64,000 nt of DNA from Alcanivorax sp. (GTDB lineage Bacteria; Pseudomonadota; Gammaproteobacteria; Pseudomonadales; Alcanivoracaceae): contig NZ_NVWY01000015.1 of the NCBI RefSeq assembly GCF_002733835.1, forward strand, positions 1-64,000, written 5' to 3'. This document shows positions 50,530 through 59,379 of this stretch, piece after piece. The translations under genes were made by a program, and so were the position numbers. Each line of letters begins with the position of its first letter. Within the stretch, counting starts at the first letter, position 1. The notes under the pieces are model-generated. The model had not been told where the DNA came from. It searched no databases and saw only the letters and a program-made list of their open reading frames with translations.

Positions 50530-50958
50530 ATGCAAATGAAAATATCGAATGGACTATTGCTGCTGGCCACATTGGTCGTTTCCGGCTGTACCAATGTGGC
50601 CGGTGATGTCACCAGAACCTTGAGTCCGGTGTCGTCCGCCCCTCTCGACCGCGCGGCGTTGTTCTCCAGCGCTAATGCGTTTTTCACTGACGCGGGCTAC
50701 CAGTGCAGGTCGGCTTCTGATACGGAGGATTTTCGCTGCCGCAAAGATCTCCGTGATATCTATATTCACCAGACCCATGCAGTGGTGGAGATTTTCCCGG
50801 GCGATGATGGGGGAAATCCTCTGTTGGTGACGACGCGCTGGGATGAAGGGCTGATTCCGGGTGAGTTCATTTCCAGCCAGTTTAGTAATCCGGATGTGGC
50901 TGCGTTCTGTGATTACCTTGCGCAGGCGACGCTGGCTGTTTGCCGGAATGCGTCATGA
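50530..50958 (+). CDS. Small lipoprotein of unknown function
   Basis: 142 residues, with a signal peptide ending in VVSGC (lipobox Cys about residue 20). The mature part (about 120 residues) has three more cysteines, FRCRKD among them, and a segment HAVVEIFPGDDGGNPLLVTTRW suggesting a beta sheet. Not recognised. Two ATGs (50530, 50536) are possible. Confidence 0.75.
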   Translation: MQMKISNGLLLLATLVVSGCTNVAGDVTRTLSPVSSAPLDRAALFSSANAFFTDAGYQCRSASDTEDFRCRKDLRDIYIHQTHAVVEIFPGDDGGNPLLVTTRWDEGLIPGEFISSQFSNPDVAAFCDYLAQATLAVCRNAS

Positions 50959-51006
50959 CGTGGCCTATGCCCCGGGTGAATGGATGATCAGAGACAGGGC
51001 TGGGCT

Positions 51007-51336
51007 GTGCCGGAAATAAAGACGTTTGCGTTGTTTGTGATTACGGCGCTCGCCGAGATCGTGGGCTGTTACTTGCCGTACCTGTGGTTGCGTGAAGGCA
51101 AGTCGGTCTGGTTGCTGGTGCCAGCGGCGCTAAGCCTGGCGTTGTTTGCCTGGTTGCTTTCCTTGCACCCCACTGCAGCGGGCCGGGTGTACGCCGCTTA
51201 CGGGGGCGTTTATATTTTTATGGCGATTTTCTGGTTGTGGGTGGTGGATGGTATCCGTCCGACGGCCTGGGATTTGCTGGGTTCCGGTGTGGCCCTGTTA
51301 GGGATGGCCATCATCATGTTTGCGCCTCGCGCCTGA
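51007..51336 (+). CDS. ynfA: YnfA/UPF0060 family membrane protein
   Basis: A 109-residue, four-helix membrane protein. [50 protein letters not shown] and the closing [17 protein letters not shown] align closely with E. coli YnfA, related to small multidrug efflux proteins. I start at GTG 51007 because it matches the family start; ATG 50980 would add nine residues. Monocistronic, convergent with the sortase gene. Confidence 0.9.
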   Translation: MPEIKTFALFVITALAEIVGCYLPYLWLREGKSVWLLVPAALSLALFAWLLSLHPTAAGRVYAAYGGVYIFMAIFWLWVVDGIRPTAWDLLGSGVALLGMAIIMFAPRA

Positions 51337-51409
51337 CCGATACCTTCTCCTTGCTGGCCATTCGGCCTGTTCCTTTCTCCTTTTTCCTTTCTGCCTTTTC
51401 CCGGCCTGT

Positions 51410-52003
51410 TTATTGTTCCGCCTGGTTATTTACCGTGTTGCTGGTGGGTGCCGATGTGGCGGTGACCACGTAGCGCAGTGGGCCACCGGGAGTGAGGGCG
51501 CCGAAGGGGTAACAGGTGATCATTATCAGCTGTTGGTTGTCCCGGGGGATGTGTAGGGGGTGCTGTTGGCTATTGATGACTTGCTGCCTGCTGATCTGAA
51601 AATGCTGCTGTGAACCGTCGGCCAATTGCACGGCGAGGGGCTGGCCAGGGTTCAGGGTTTCCAGAAAGGCGAAGTGGGTGTCGCGGTGGCCGGCCAGGGT
51701 GAGGGCCTGGTCGCTGCCGATGCCGCCGGCCAGTCGGCCGGGGCCGAAAGCCAGGGCTTCGCCGCTGGTGCTTTCCAGTACATAGAGGGTTTTCCCGGCG
51801 GGGGTGGTGAGCTGTGCCACCGGCCAGGTGTCCGCCCAGGGCCAGGGTCGCTGGGGCTCGCCCTGTTCCAGGGTGGTTTGCCAGGCGTGGGCGATCAGGT
51901 GCTGGGCCAGCCAGGCTTTGCCGTCCAGCCAGCTGGCCCAGCCTGCCAACCCCAGAAGCCCCGCCAGACTGAGTGTCAGCACCCCGCGTTCAAGCCGCGC
52001 CAT
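51410..52003 (-). CDS. Class GN (marine proteobacterial) sortase
   Basis: A 197-residue membrane-anchored transpeptidase. After one N-terminal hydrophobic helix (about 9-27), LTLAGHRDTHFAFLETL carries the catalytic His, LIMITCYPFGALTPGGPLRYVV the catalytic Cys and the Arg. The class is found in Gram-negative marine bacteria, always next to a single dedicated target. Here the target gene ends inside it with a 14-base overlap, which ties the two together. Confidence 0.9.
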   Translation of the reverse strand: MARLERGVLTLSLAGLLGLAGWASWLDGKAWLAQHLIAHAWQTTLEQGEPQRPWPWADTWPVAQLTTPAGKTLYVLESTSGEALAFGPGRLAGGIGSDQALTLAGHRDTHFAFLETLNPGQPLAVQLADGSQQHFQISRQQVINSQQHPLHIPRDNQQLIMITCYPFGALTPGGPLRYVVTATSAPTSNTVNNQAEQ

Positions 52004-53963
52004 GGTTCAGACTCCGCTGACGAAGCCAGAGCAGCAGGCAGACCATCAGCAGCACGCCAGCCAGCCGCCACAACAGCGGTGCCGGTGTAGCCGTGCCCGG
52101 CCAGGCCGCAGAGTGTTGCGTACCGTGCGGTGTCTGGTTGCGAATGGTGTCGTGCAGCAGGGGTTCATGGGCGGGCCGGGAGACGGTTTCTTCCACGGCG
52201 ATAAAGCTGGTGTAGCGGCTGACCAGTTGATGGCGCAGGGCCACGTCGGTGATCAGCGGGGCGATATCCGTTTCCGCAGCACCCAGGGTGATGCGGTCCA
52301 TCAGGTCAGCGATTTTGCGCCGGGCCCACAGGCTGGCGGTGCCCGGATGGTTGTTGTTGGTGGGCAGGGTGACCGGTTGTTGCCAGTGTTGGGTGCTGTA
52401 GCCGCTGACGGTAATGTGCTCCGGCGGCGCGGACAGCTTCATGGCTACCAACAGGGGCTCACCGGCATACAGGTCTGGCAGCTTTTGCGGCCAACGCTCG
52501 GCGACGATGCCGTCCGGGAGTTGCACCTGCAGGTTGCGCATCAGCGGCGATTCCAGGCGGCGAAACAGGGTGTCCATGCCTTGTTGCACCTGGTTTTGGT
52601 CGTTGATGTAGGTAAAGCTGCCGCGCCCGAACTGGGCGGCGCGGGTCATGAAATGGCTGTTGGGGGCGGAGCCGATACCCACGGTAAACAGGCGGGCTTC
52701 ACCGAGCTGTTGCTGCAAGGCACGGAAGATGCCGTTCTCGTTACCCACGGCGCCATCGGTAATAAAGATCACCTGGCGCAGGTAGCCGTCGCTGACGGGC
52801 TGACTCAGGGTGGCGCTGAGGGCGGGCAGCATGTGAGTGCCGCCGCTGGCTTGCAGGCCATCCACGAAATCTTGCGCCTGTTGGCGGCTGTTATCGCTGA
52901 CCGTGACCGGCGTTTCAAACAGCAGGGTGTGCTGGCTGTCGAAGTCGGTGATGTTGAAACGGTCGCCGGGCTTCAGGCGCTGCAGGGCCAAGTGCAGGCT
53001 GGCCTTGGCCTGGCGCATGGGCGCGCCGCCCATGGAGCCAGAGCTGTCGATGATGAACAGGGTTTCCCGCGGCAGCGCTGTCACTTGGCCGGTTTCCGGC
53101 GGAACCACCATCAGCAGGGCATAGTGCTCGCCGTCGATTTCTTCGTGAAAGCGGGTAACCAGTGGTTCGCCGGTGTCTTCCAGTTCCCAGTTGAGCAGCA
53201 GATCCCGATCCATGGCGATGGCGCCGGCTTTTGGGGTGATGGTGTAGCGCCGCCCGTGCCGCTGGTAGTGGATGGCGTGGCTGGGGCTGCCCAGCGTGGC
53301 CAGCCGCGCACCGGCGTCCAGATCGATATGGACGGACGCGGTGCCGGCATCGGCGGTACCGCCGGGGGCCGCTACGGTGTTGCGTAGCAGGGAATCCAGT
53401 GTGTGGGGTGCCTCCGTGGGCGGAGTGAAGCGCGGCGTCAGGGTGAGGGGCAGGCGCAGTTGGAAGCGGTGGCCATCCACATTCAGGGTCTGTTGGTAAT
53501 GCAGCTCCACTTGCACCGTTTCGCCGGGGGCGATGTTGGCCACGGCGGTGGTAAACAGGTTGGGGCGTTGCTGGCTGACCAGGCTGGCCTTCTTGCCACT
53601 GGCGCGGGCCTGTCGGTAGGTCTTTTCTGCTTCGGCCTTCCTGTCGATGCGGCCGACGATGCGCCTGTCTCCGATGGTCAGCACCATGCCGTCCACGGCG
53701 GCGTTTTCCGGCAGCGGAAACAGGTAGCGCCCTTCGCGAAACTGCTGGCTGGGATTGTGAAAACGCTGGGTCAGTGTGACCTCTGCCAGCGGGCCGCTGA
53801 CGGTGATATGGGCGTCGGTGTCCAGCAGGGTGGCGGGCTGAATCTGCCCCTGTTCATCGACCAGCAGCAAGGCGCCGGTGGCAACCTCGTCCTGCCAGGG
53901 TTGCCCGTTTGCCTGGGCGGTGAACGTCAGTAGCAGTAGTGAGAAGAAAAGCGTCAGTTTCAT
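51990..53963 (-). CDS. VIT/vWA sortase target protein
   Basis: 657 residues. A signal peptide (about 1-19) leads to a VIT domain (about 35-175), then a vWA domain with an intact MIDAS (FIIDSSGSMGG, about residue 310). The C-terminus is PGTATPAPLLWRLAGVLLMV, a hydrophobic helix and RQRS, the sorting-signal layout of the marine sortase targets, whose motif is not LPXTG. It is predicted to be presented at the envelope by the adjacent sortase; the biological role is unknown. Confidence 0.9.
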   Translation of the reverse strand: MKLTLFFSLLLLTFTAQANGQPWQDEVATGALLLVDEQGQIQPATLLDTDAHITVSGPLAEVTLTQRFHNPSQQFREGRYLFPLPENAAVDGMVLTIGDRRIVGRIDRKAEAEKTYRQARASGKKASLVSQQRPNLFTTAVANIAPGETVQVELHYQQTLNVDGHRFQLRLPLTLTPRFTPPTEAPHTLDSLLRNTVAAPGGTADAGTASVHIDLDAGARLATLGSPSHAIHYQRHGRRYTITPKAGAIAMDRDLLLNWELEDTGEPLVTRFHEEIDGEHYALLMVVPPETGQVTALPRETLFIIDSSGSMGGAPMRQAKASLHLALQRLKPGDRFNITDFDSQHTLLFETPVTVSDNSRQQAQDFVDGLQASGGTHMLPALSATLSQPVSDGYLRQVIFITDGAVGNENGIFRALQQQLGEARLFTVGIGSAPNSHFMTRAAQFGRGSFTYINDQNQVQQGMDTLFRRLESPLMRNLQVQLPDGIVAERWPQKLPDLYAGEPLLVAMKLSAPPEHITVSGYSTQHWQQPVTLPTNNNHPGTASLWARRKIADLMDRITLGAAETDIAPLITDVALRHQLVSRYTSFIAVEETVSRPAHEPLLHDTIRNQTPHGTQHSAAWPGTATPAPLLWRLAGVLLMVCLLLWLRQRSLNHGAA

Positions 53964-54040
53964 GGTGGCCTCCTTGTGATGAGGGCCAGCATGGCAAGGG
54001 GATAAGGGCGCTTTATGGGGATTGTGTGGGGGGAGAAGAG

Positions 54041-54217
54041 AGTTGAAAGTTTAAAGTTCAAAGTTGAAGCGCGGATAGGGTCAGGCGGTGGATTCGATCG
54101 TTGGCGCCCGCGCCGTGATGCCGAAGGTTGAAGTGTCTGACCTGGGTGGTTTCTGGCAAGCCCGTCTGAAATGCCGCTTTGTTACCCTTTTCAACTTTGA
54201 ACTTTCAACTCGTAACT
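54041..54217. repeat. Facing heptamer arrays beside gntR
   Basis: Left: AGTTGAA, AGTTTAA, AGTTCAA, AGTTGAA (54041-54068). Right: TTCAACT, TTGAACT, TTCAACT, CGTAACT (about 54189-54217). The right units are near reverse complements of the left ones. The 120 bases between contain no gene I can support. Confidence 0.65.
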
Positions 54218-54222
54218 GCCTT

Positions 54223-54891
54223 TTACGCCGCGTTGCGGCGTTTGGCGATGGCGCGCAGGACGATCTGGCACTGGTTGTCGCCGTATTCGCGGATGTCCGC
54301 TTCTGCGTCGGCCACGTTGCGGCCGACGACGTTGACCAGCAGGCGCTTGAAGATCTGTAGCGAGACGTCGAATTCCGAGGTGTCTTCCTGCAGGGCGATA
54401 AACGAATAGCGCTTGAGCAGGGGGATCAGGTCCTGAATATCGGTGGCCAGGTAGCGGTTGTGGGCGAAACGCACGGTGGCGATTTCCACAAAGCGGAACG
54501 CCAGCTGGTGCGCGGCGCGCAGGTCGTCATTCACAAAGTGCTGTTCCAGCTGGGGCAGCATCTCCACCAGGTCTTCAATATCGCCGGGTTGCCAGCGGGC
54601 AGCGGCCTGGCCGGCCAGCCGTGACAACAGCAAGAACAGGAACTCGTACAGGTCGCGTACCTGCTCGTCGGTGACCTCGCAGACGCGCGCGCCCTTGCGC
54701 GGCTGAAGCTCAATCATGTGTTGCTTTTCCAGCAGTCTGAAGGCCTCACGGAGTGAGTTAGTGCTTACATCAAGCTGTTTGGCCAGTTCGTTTTCCGGCA
54801 GGCGGCTGCCGGGGGCGAGCTCGCCGGTAATGATTTGCTCACCTAGGTGTCGGGCGATTTGCTCGCTGAGGCTGACCGCTTGTAGCGACAT
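54223..54891 (-). CDS. GntR-family regulator next to alkB
   Basis: About 222 residues. An N-terminal winged helix (about 8-75) with LSEQIARHLGEQIITGELAPG and LPENELAKQLDVSTNSLREAFRLLEKQ is followed by an FCD-type helical effector domain. ATG 54891 is preferred: AAGGA lies eight bases upstream, and the extra 22 residues of the longer frame look like leader. Divergent from alkB, with a 17-bp palindrome between; in A. borkumensis a GntR gene sits beside alkB2 in the same way. Likely an alkane- or fatty-acid-responsive regulator of alkB; the ligand is not known. Confidence 0.88.
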   Translation of the reverse strand: MSLQAVSLSEQIARHLGEQIITGELAPGSRLPENELAKQLDVSTNSLREAFRLLEKQHMIELQPRKGARVCEVTDEQVRDLYEFLFLLLSRLAGQAAARWQPGDIEDLVEMLPQLEQHFVNDDLRAAHQLAFRFVEIATVRFAHNRYLATDIQDLIPLLKRYSFIALQEDTSEFDVSLQIFKRLLVNVVGRNVADAEADIREYGDNQCQIVLRAIAKRRNAA

Positions 54892-54969
54892 GCTGGAGTC
54901 CTTGATAAGGCGAGTGTGGTGTGCGGCCATTATCCGCGATCTGGATAAATATGTCATTAATTGAGTTGT

Positions 54970-54998
54970 TTGACAATTCAGGAAATCATGGATAATGT
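54970..54998 (+). promoter_or_regulatory. Probable sigma-70 promoter of alkB
   Basis: TTGACA (54970-54975), then TAATGT (54993-54998) at 17 bases, or GATAAT (54991-54996) at 15. The operator palindrome overlaps the -10. Confidence 0.6.
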
Positions 54999-55010
54999 GA
55001 TCTTCACATT
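54994..55010. promoter_or_regulatory. 17-bp perfect palindrome over the alkB promoter, likely GntR operator
   Basis: AATGTGATCTTCACATT: AATGTGA and TCACATT around TCT. It covers the -10 region and the start of transcription, where binding would block RNA polymerase. The TGTGA core with a 3-base gap is not a CRP site (which needs six). Confidence 0.65.
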
Positions 55011-55052
55011 GATGACTGTTACTGTTTGGCTTGAACTAGCGAGGTGTAAGCC

Positions 55053-56201
55053 ATGTTCGAGAATATGAATGCCGATGTAATGCTAAAAATGAAAAAATAC
55101 GGGTACCTGGCTTTCTGGGCGATCATGGTGCCGCTGGTGCCTTTTTCCGCCTTTGTGGGCGTGGAAAGTGGCACCCAGGATTACTGGGCCTGGTTCATGT
55201 ATGCCTTCATTTTCGGGATTATCCCGGTACTGGATTATCTGGTGGGCAAAGACCCGACCAACCCCAGTGAAGATGTGCAGGTCCCCACCATGAGTGAAGA
55301 GCTCTTTTACCGGGTGTCGGCGATTGCCATGGGCTTTGTGTGGATTGCGGTGCTGTTCTACGCCGGCCATATCTTTATGACCAATGACTATGGGTTGTTG
55401 GGCAAGATTGGTTGGATCGTGTCCATCGGCACGGTGGGTGGCATCATCGCTATTAACCTGGGCCATGAGCTGATCCACAAAGACCCGAAAGTTGAAAACT
55501 GGATGGGTGGTTTGCTGCTGTCTACCGTGACTTATGCGGGTTTCAAGGTGGAGCACGTACGCGGTCACCATGTGCACGTGTCTACTCCGGATGACGCTTC
55601 TTCAAGCCGTTACAATCAGAGCCTGTACAACTTCCTTCCCAAGGCGTTCGTGCATAACTTCATCAATGCCTGGAGCCTGGAAAAGAAATACCTGGAGCGT
55701 AAGGGCAAGAAAAATATCAGCATCTACAATGAGCTTATCTGGTGGTACAGCATTTCTGCCTTGTTCGCGGTGACCTTCGGGCTGTTGTGGGGCTGGCAGG
55801 GTGTGGTGTTCTTCCTGGGGCAGAGCTTCTTTGCGGCGCTGGCACTGGAAATCATCAACTATATCGAGCACTACGGCTTGCACCGTCGAGTGAATGAAAA
55901 AGGTCGCTTCGAGCGGGTAACCCCGGCGCACAGCTGGAACTCCAACTACCTGCTGACCAATCTGGCCTTGTTCCAGCTGCAGCGTCACAGTGATCACCAC
56001 GCCTACGCCAAGCGTCGTTATCAGGTGCTGCGTCACTACGAGGAAAGTCCCCAGCTACCGGCAGGCTACGCCACCATGTATGTGCTGGCCCTGATCCCGC
56101 CGCTGTGGAAAAAAGTGATGAACCCGCGGGTGGAAGCCTACTACGAAGGCGAACTGGACCAGCTGTTCCGTGACAGCAAGCGAGTGAACAATATCGCGTA
56201 A
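55053..56201 (+). CDS. alkB: Alkane 1-monooxygenase AlkB
   Basis: A 382-residue membrane di-iron hydroxylase that turns medium-chain n-alkanes into 1-alkanols using rubredoxin electrons. All histidine boxes are present: NLGHELIHK (near 140), EHVRGHHVHVSTPDD (near 170) and LQRHSDHHAYAKRRYQ (near 310), plus the AlkB-specific NYIEHYGLHRR (near 271). Six or so TM segments. The closest arrangement is A. borkumensis alkB2 with its divergent GntR gene. No alkG/alkT (rubredoxin, reductase) genes are adjacent. Confidence 0.96.
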   Translation: MFENMNADVMLKMKKYGYLAFWAIMVPLVPFSAFVGVESGTQDYWAWFMYAFIFGIIPVLDYLVGKDPTNPSEDVQVPTMSEELFYRVSAIAMGFVWIAVLFYAGHIFMTNDYGLLGKIGWIVSIGTVGGIIAINLGHELIHKDPKVENWMGGLLLSTVTYAGFKVEHVRGHHVHVSTPDDASSSRYNQSLYNFLPKAFVHNFINAWSLEKKYLERKGKKNISIYNELIWWYSISALFAVTFGLLWGWQGVVFFLGQSFFAALALEIINYIEHYGLHRRVNEKGRFERVTPAHSWNSNYLLTNLALFQLQRHSDHHAYAKRRYQVLRHYEESPQLPAGYATMYVLALIPPLWKKVMNPRVEAYYEGELDQLFRDSKRVNNIA

Positions 56202-56204
56202 AAG

Positions 56205-56239
56205 CAGTTAACAGTTAATAATTAAAAGTTAACAGCTAG
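56205..56239. repeat. Heptamer array after alkB
   Basis: Five heptamers, CAGTTAA, CAGTTAA, TAATTAA, AAGTTAA and CAGCTAG, start three bases after the alkB stop, just before the terminator. Confidence 0.6.
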
Positions 56240-56245
56240 AACAAG

Positions 56246-56273
56246 AAAGCCCCGGCATTGCCGGGGCTTTTTT
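56246..56273 (+). terminator. Terminator after alkB
   Basis: AAAGCCCCGGCA and TGCCGGGGCTTT pair almost without loop and are followed by more T's (TTTTATGG). Confidence 0.88.
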
Positions 56274-56304
56274 ATGGTCGCTAGCACGCTTTCAACGAAG
56301 TCGC

Positions 56305-56331
56305 TGTAGGAGCACCGTTCAGGGTGCGAAC
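56305..56331. repeat. REP element between alkB and trkH
   Basis: TGTAGGAGCACCGTTCAGGG then TGCGAAC, followed by a partial hairpin CGTGCGAAGCACG. Same family as at 6748 and 42388. Confidence 0.7.
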
Positions 56332-56393
56332 CGTGCGAAGCACGGGGCGGTAAGGCATGACAGATTCTCCCCTCCTCGCGCTACTCCTTTACT

Positions 56394-57845
56394 TCACTGT
56401 TTCCAGAACATCGGCGTGAACAGTACCAGCAAGGTAAAGATTTCCAGGCGGCCTGCGACCATCAGGATAGTCATCATCCACTTGGCGCTGTCGGTGATGT
56501 TGGCGAAGCCGCCGCCCACCTGGCCGATCCCAACCCCCAGATTGTTAAGGCTGGCCGCAACGGCGCTGACGGCGGTGGCCAGGTCCATGCCGGTCATGGT
56601 GAAAAGCAGGGTAAAGATCACCGAAATGGTGATGTAAACACCGACGAACCCCCACACGGCTTGTAGTACCCGGTCAGGAATGGACTGGCGGCCAAAACGC
56701 AGGGCGAATACACCGTTGGGGTAAATCAAGCGGCGCAGTTCGCGAATGCTGTGGTGGAAAACCAGTGCGGCGCGCACGGCTTTCATGCCGCCGCCGGTGG
56801 AGCCGGCGCAGCCGCCGATAAAGCTGGTAAAGACCAGCAGAAACGGAATAAACCCCGGGAAGGCGGCGGCATTGGTGCTGGTCAGCCCGGTGCCGGTGCT
56901 GAATGAGGCAACCTGAAACGCAGAGTGGCGAAGGGCGTCATCGAAGGTAAAGTCATAATGAAAGAACAGCAAGCCGGCGGTGATGATGGCGGTATAGATC
57001 AGGAAAAGACCGATGAAGAAACGAAATTCCGGATCCCGCAGGTAGGCAAACAGTGAGCGGCCACGCCACATGGCAAAGTGCAGGGCAAAGTTGAGCCCGC
57101 CGATCAAGATAAAGGCGGTGGCGGTCCAGTCGATCAGGGGGTTGTCCCAGTAAGCCATGGAAGCGTCATGGGTGGAAAAGCCGCCGGTGGATACGGTGCT
57201 GAAGCTGTGGCAGATGGCATCGAACATGGTCATGCCAAATGCCCAGTAGAGTAAGGCGCAAGCAATGGTAATGAACAGGTAGATAAACCACAGGGCCTTG
57301 GCGGTTTCCGCAATGCGTGGGGTGAGCTTGGCGTCTTTCATGGGGCCGGGAATTTCCGCCTTGTAGAGCTGCATGCCACCGATGCCGAGCATGGGCAGGA
57401 TAGCCACGGCCAGTACCACTACACCCATGCCGCCCAGCCACTGCAGTTGCTGGCGGTAGAAGAGCACCGATTTGGGCAGAAAATCGATGCCGGATAAAAT
57501 GGTAGCGCCGGTGGTGGTAAGCCCGGAGACGGATTCGAACACCGCATCGGTGAAGCCCACGGGGACGTCGTCACTGATGATCAGTGGCAGCGCGCCGATA
57601 ACGCCGAGCACGGACCAGAACAGGGTGACTACCAGAAAGCCGTCACGGGTTTGCAGTTCGGTTTTGTTGCGGAAGAACGGCAGCCAAAGGCTTAAGCCCA
57701 GCGCCAGGGTAATGACGAAAGAAATCAGGAACGGGGTTTCGCTGCCTTCCTGATACCAGTAAGACACGGCCACTGGCGGCATCATGGTAAAGCTGAAGAC
57801 CACCAGCAGCAGGCCGAGAATTTTTGAGATTAATGCGAAGTGCAT
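56394..57845 (-). CDS. trkH: Potassium uptake permease TrkH
   Basis: A 483-residue K+ channel-like subunit of the Trk system. The four P-loops with the conserved glycines can be seen, e.g. SGLTTTGATIL, CHSFSTVSTGGFSTHD, FSTGTGLTSTNAA and the last NNLGVGIGQVG. Length equals the E. coli protein. It needs TrkA (58003). The two genes are on the same strand, 158 bp apart, with an inverted heptamer repeat between. Confidence 0.95.
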   Translation of the reverse strand: MHFALISKILGLLLVVFSFTMMPPVAVSYWYQEGSETPFLISFVITLALGLSLWLPFFRNKTELQTRDGFLVVTLFWSVLGVIGALPLIISDDVPVGFTDAVFESVSGLTTTGATILSGIDFLPKSVLFYRQQLQWLGGMGVVVLAVAILPMLGIGGMQLYKAEIPGPMKDAKLTPRIAETAKALWFIYLFITIACALLYWAFGMTMFDAICHSFSTVSTGGFSTHDASMAYWDNPLIDWTATAFILIGGLNFALHFAMWRGRSLFAYLRDPEFRFFIGLFLIYTAIITAGLLFFHYDFTFDDALRHSAFQVASFSTGTGLTSTNAAAFPGFIPFLLVFTSFIGGCAGSTGGGMKAVRAALVFHHSIRELRRLIYPNGVFALRFGRQSIPDRVLQAVWGFVGVYITISVIFTLLFTMTGMDLATAVSAVAASLNNLGVGIGQVGGGFANITDSAKWMMTILMVAGRLEIFTLLVLFTPMFWKQ

Positions 57846-57858
57846 GATTAGCAGACCT

Positions 57859-57951
57859 GGTCGGACGTCGGACGTCTGAGGTCTGACGCTAAAACATCTA
57901 TGCGTGGGTTGGGTTCAAAGGCGTCCGACGTCCGACGTCCGACGTCCGACC
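57859..57951. repeat. Inverted heptamer pair, 31-base arms, between trkH and trkA
   Basis: Left arm 57859-57889 is built from GGTCGGA, CGTCGGA, CGTCTGA and GGTCTGA; right arm 57921-57951 is four GTCCGAC-type units. The reverse complement of the right matches the left at nearly all 31 positions (three differences by eye), with a 31-base loop. It can form a long stem in the trkA-trkH transcript. Confidence 0.8.
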
Positions 57952-58002
57952 GCTGTAAAGAAACCGCCAACATTCCCGCTGCTCCAGCTACCATAGAATG
58001 CC

Positions 58003-59379
58003 CTAAAAAAACGTAAAGCCGACCTGGAACAGTTTTTCCACGTCCCGGGTGCGGCGTTTGTCGATCAGGAACAGGATTACGTGGTCGTCCGGTTCGATCA
58101 CCACATGGTCGTGGGCAATCAGCACTTTTTCGCCGCGCACGACTGCACCAATGGTGGTGCCTTCCGGTAGATCAATTTCATCGATGGCGCGCCCTACCAC
58201 TTTGGACGACTTGGCGTCGCCATGGGCAATCGCTTCAATGGCTTCCGCTGCGCCCCGGCGCAGGGAATAAACGTTGACCACATCGCCCCGGCGCACATGG
58301 CTGAGCAGGCTGCCGATGGTGGATTGCTGGGGTGAAATGGCAATGTCGATGTCGTGGCCCTGCACCAGATCCACGTAGGCCGGATTGGAGATCAGCGTCA
58401 TCACCTTGCGGGCGCCCAGCCGTTTGGCCAGCAAGGAGGCCATGATGTTGGCTTCGTCATCGTTGGTGAGCGCGCAGAACACATCGGTGTTTTCGATGTT
58501 GGCCTTGAGCAGTTCGTCCCGGTCGGTGGCCAGGCCTTGCAGCACCACGGTCTGATGCAGTTTCTCGCCCAGCCATTCCGCCCGTTTGGGCATGCGCTCC
58601 AGCACTTTGACGTTGTAGCGATGCTGAATGGTTTTCGCCAGCCGGTAACCGATGTTACCGCCGCCGGCGATCACGATGCGCTTGTAGTTATGCTCCAGGC
58701 GGCGCAGTTCGCTCATGACCGCACGGATGTCGTTTTTGGCGGCGATGAAGAAGACTTCATCGTCGGCTTCGATCACGGTGTTGCCTTCCGGGATGATCGG
58801 CCGGCCGCGGCGGAAAATAGCAGCGACGCGGGTATCCACGTTGGGCATGTGCTTGCGCAATTCGCGCAGCTCGTTGCCCACCAGTGGGCCACCGTAATAG
58901 GCGCGCACTGCCACCAGCTGTACCCGGCCACCGGCGAAGTTCACTACCTGCAGGGCGCCAGGATGTTCAATCAGGCGCTTGATGTAGTCAGTCACTACCT
59001 GTTCAGGGCTGATGATCACATCAATGGGCAGGGCGTTTTCGTTGAACAGTTTTTCCGAGCGGCTGGTGTAGTGGGCGGTGCGAATGCGGGCGATCTTGGA
59101 GGGGGTGCGGAACAGGGAGTAAGCCACCTGACAGGCGATCATGTTGACCTCGTCAGAGTTGGTCACCGCGATCAGCATGTCCGCGTCTTCGGCGCCGGCT
59201 TCCTTGAGCACCGCCGGGTAGCAGCCCATGCCGCGCACGGTGCCGATATCCAGGCGGTCACCCAGCTCGCGCAGGCGCTCATCATCGGTGTCGATGACCG
59301 TGATGTCGTTGCGTTCATTGGCCAGGTTTTCGGCCAGAGTGCCGCCCACCTGGCCGGCACCGAGAATAATGATTTTCAT
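58003..59379 (-). CDS. trkA: Trk system NAD-binding subunit TrkA
   Basis: A 458-residue cytoplasmic regulator of TrkH with two RCK modules. The first nucleotide-binding motif is [13 protein letters not shown] (about 3-15), the second [14 protein letters not shown] (about 235-248), each followed by a TrkA-C domain. Its start overlaps the rsmB stop by four bases, so it is translated in the fmt-rsmB-trkA unit. Confidence 0.95.
   Translation of the reverse strand: MKIIILGAGQVGGTLAENLANERNDITVIDTDDERLRELGDRLDIGTVRGMGCYPAVLKEAGAEDADMLIAVTNSDEVNMIACQVAYSLFRTPSKIARIRTAHYTSRSEKLFNENALPIDVIISPEQVVTDYIKRLIEHPGALQVVNFAGGRVQLVAVRAYYGGPLVGNELRELRKHMPNVDTRVAAIFRRGRPIIPEGNTVIEADDEVFFIAAKNDIRAVMSELRRLEHNYKRIVIAGGGNIGYRLAKTIQHRYNVKVLERMPKRAEWLGEKLHQTVVLQGLATDRDELLKANIENTDVFCALTNDDEANIMASLLAKRLGARKVMTLISNPAYVDLVQGHDIDIAISPQQSTIGSLLSHVRRGDVVNVYSLRRGAAEAIEAIAHGDAKSSKVVGRAIDEIDLPEGTTIGAVVRGEKVLIAHDHVVIEPDDHVILFLIDKRRTRDVEKLFQVGFTFF

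Noticed and set aside
54994..55010. CRP/FNR-type site before alkB
   Set aside because: The TGTGA and TCACA halves are separated by three bases, whereas a CRP site needs six; the GntR operator reading fits better.
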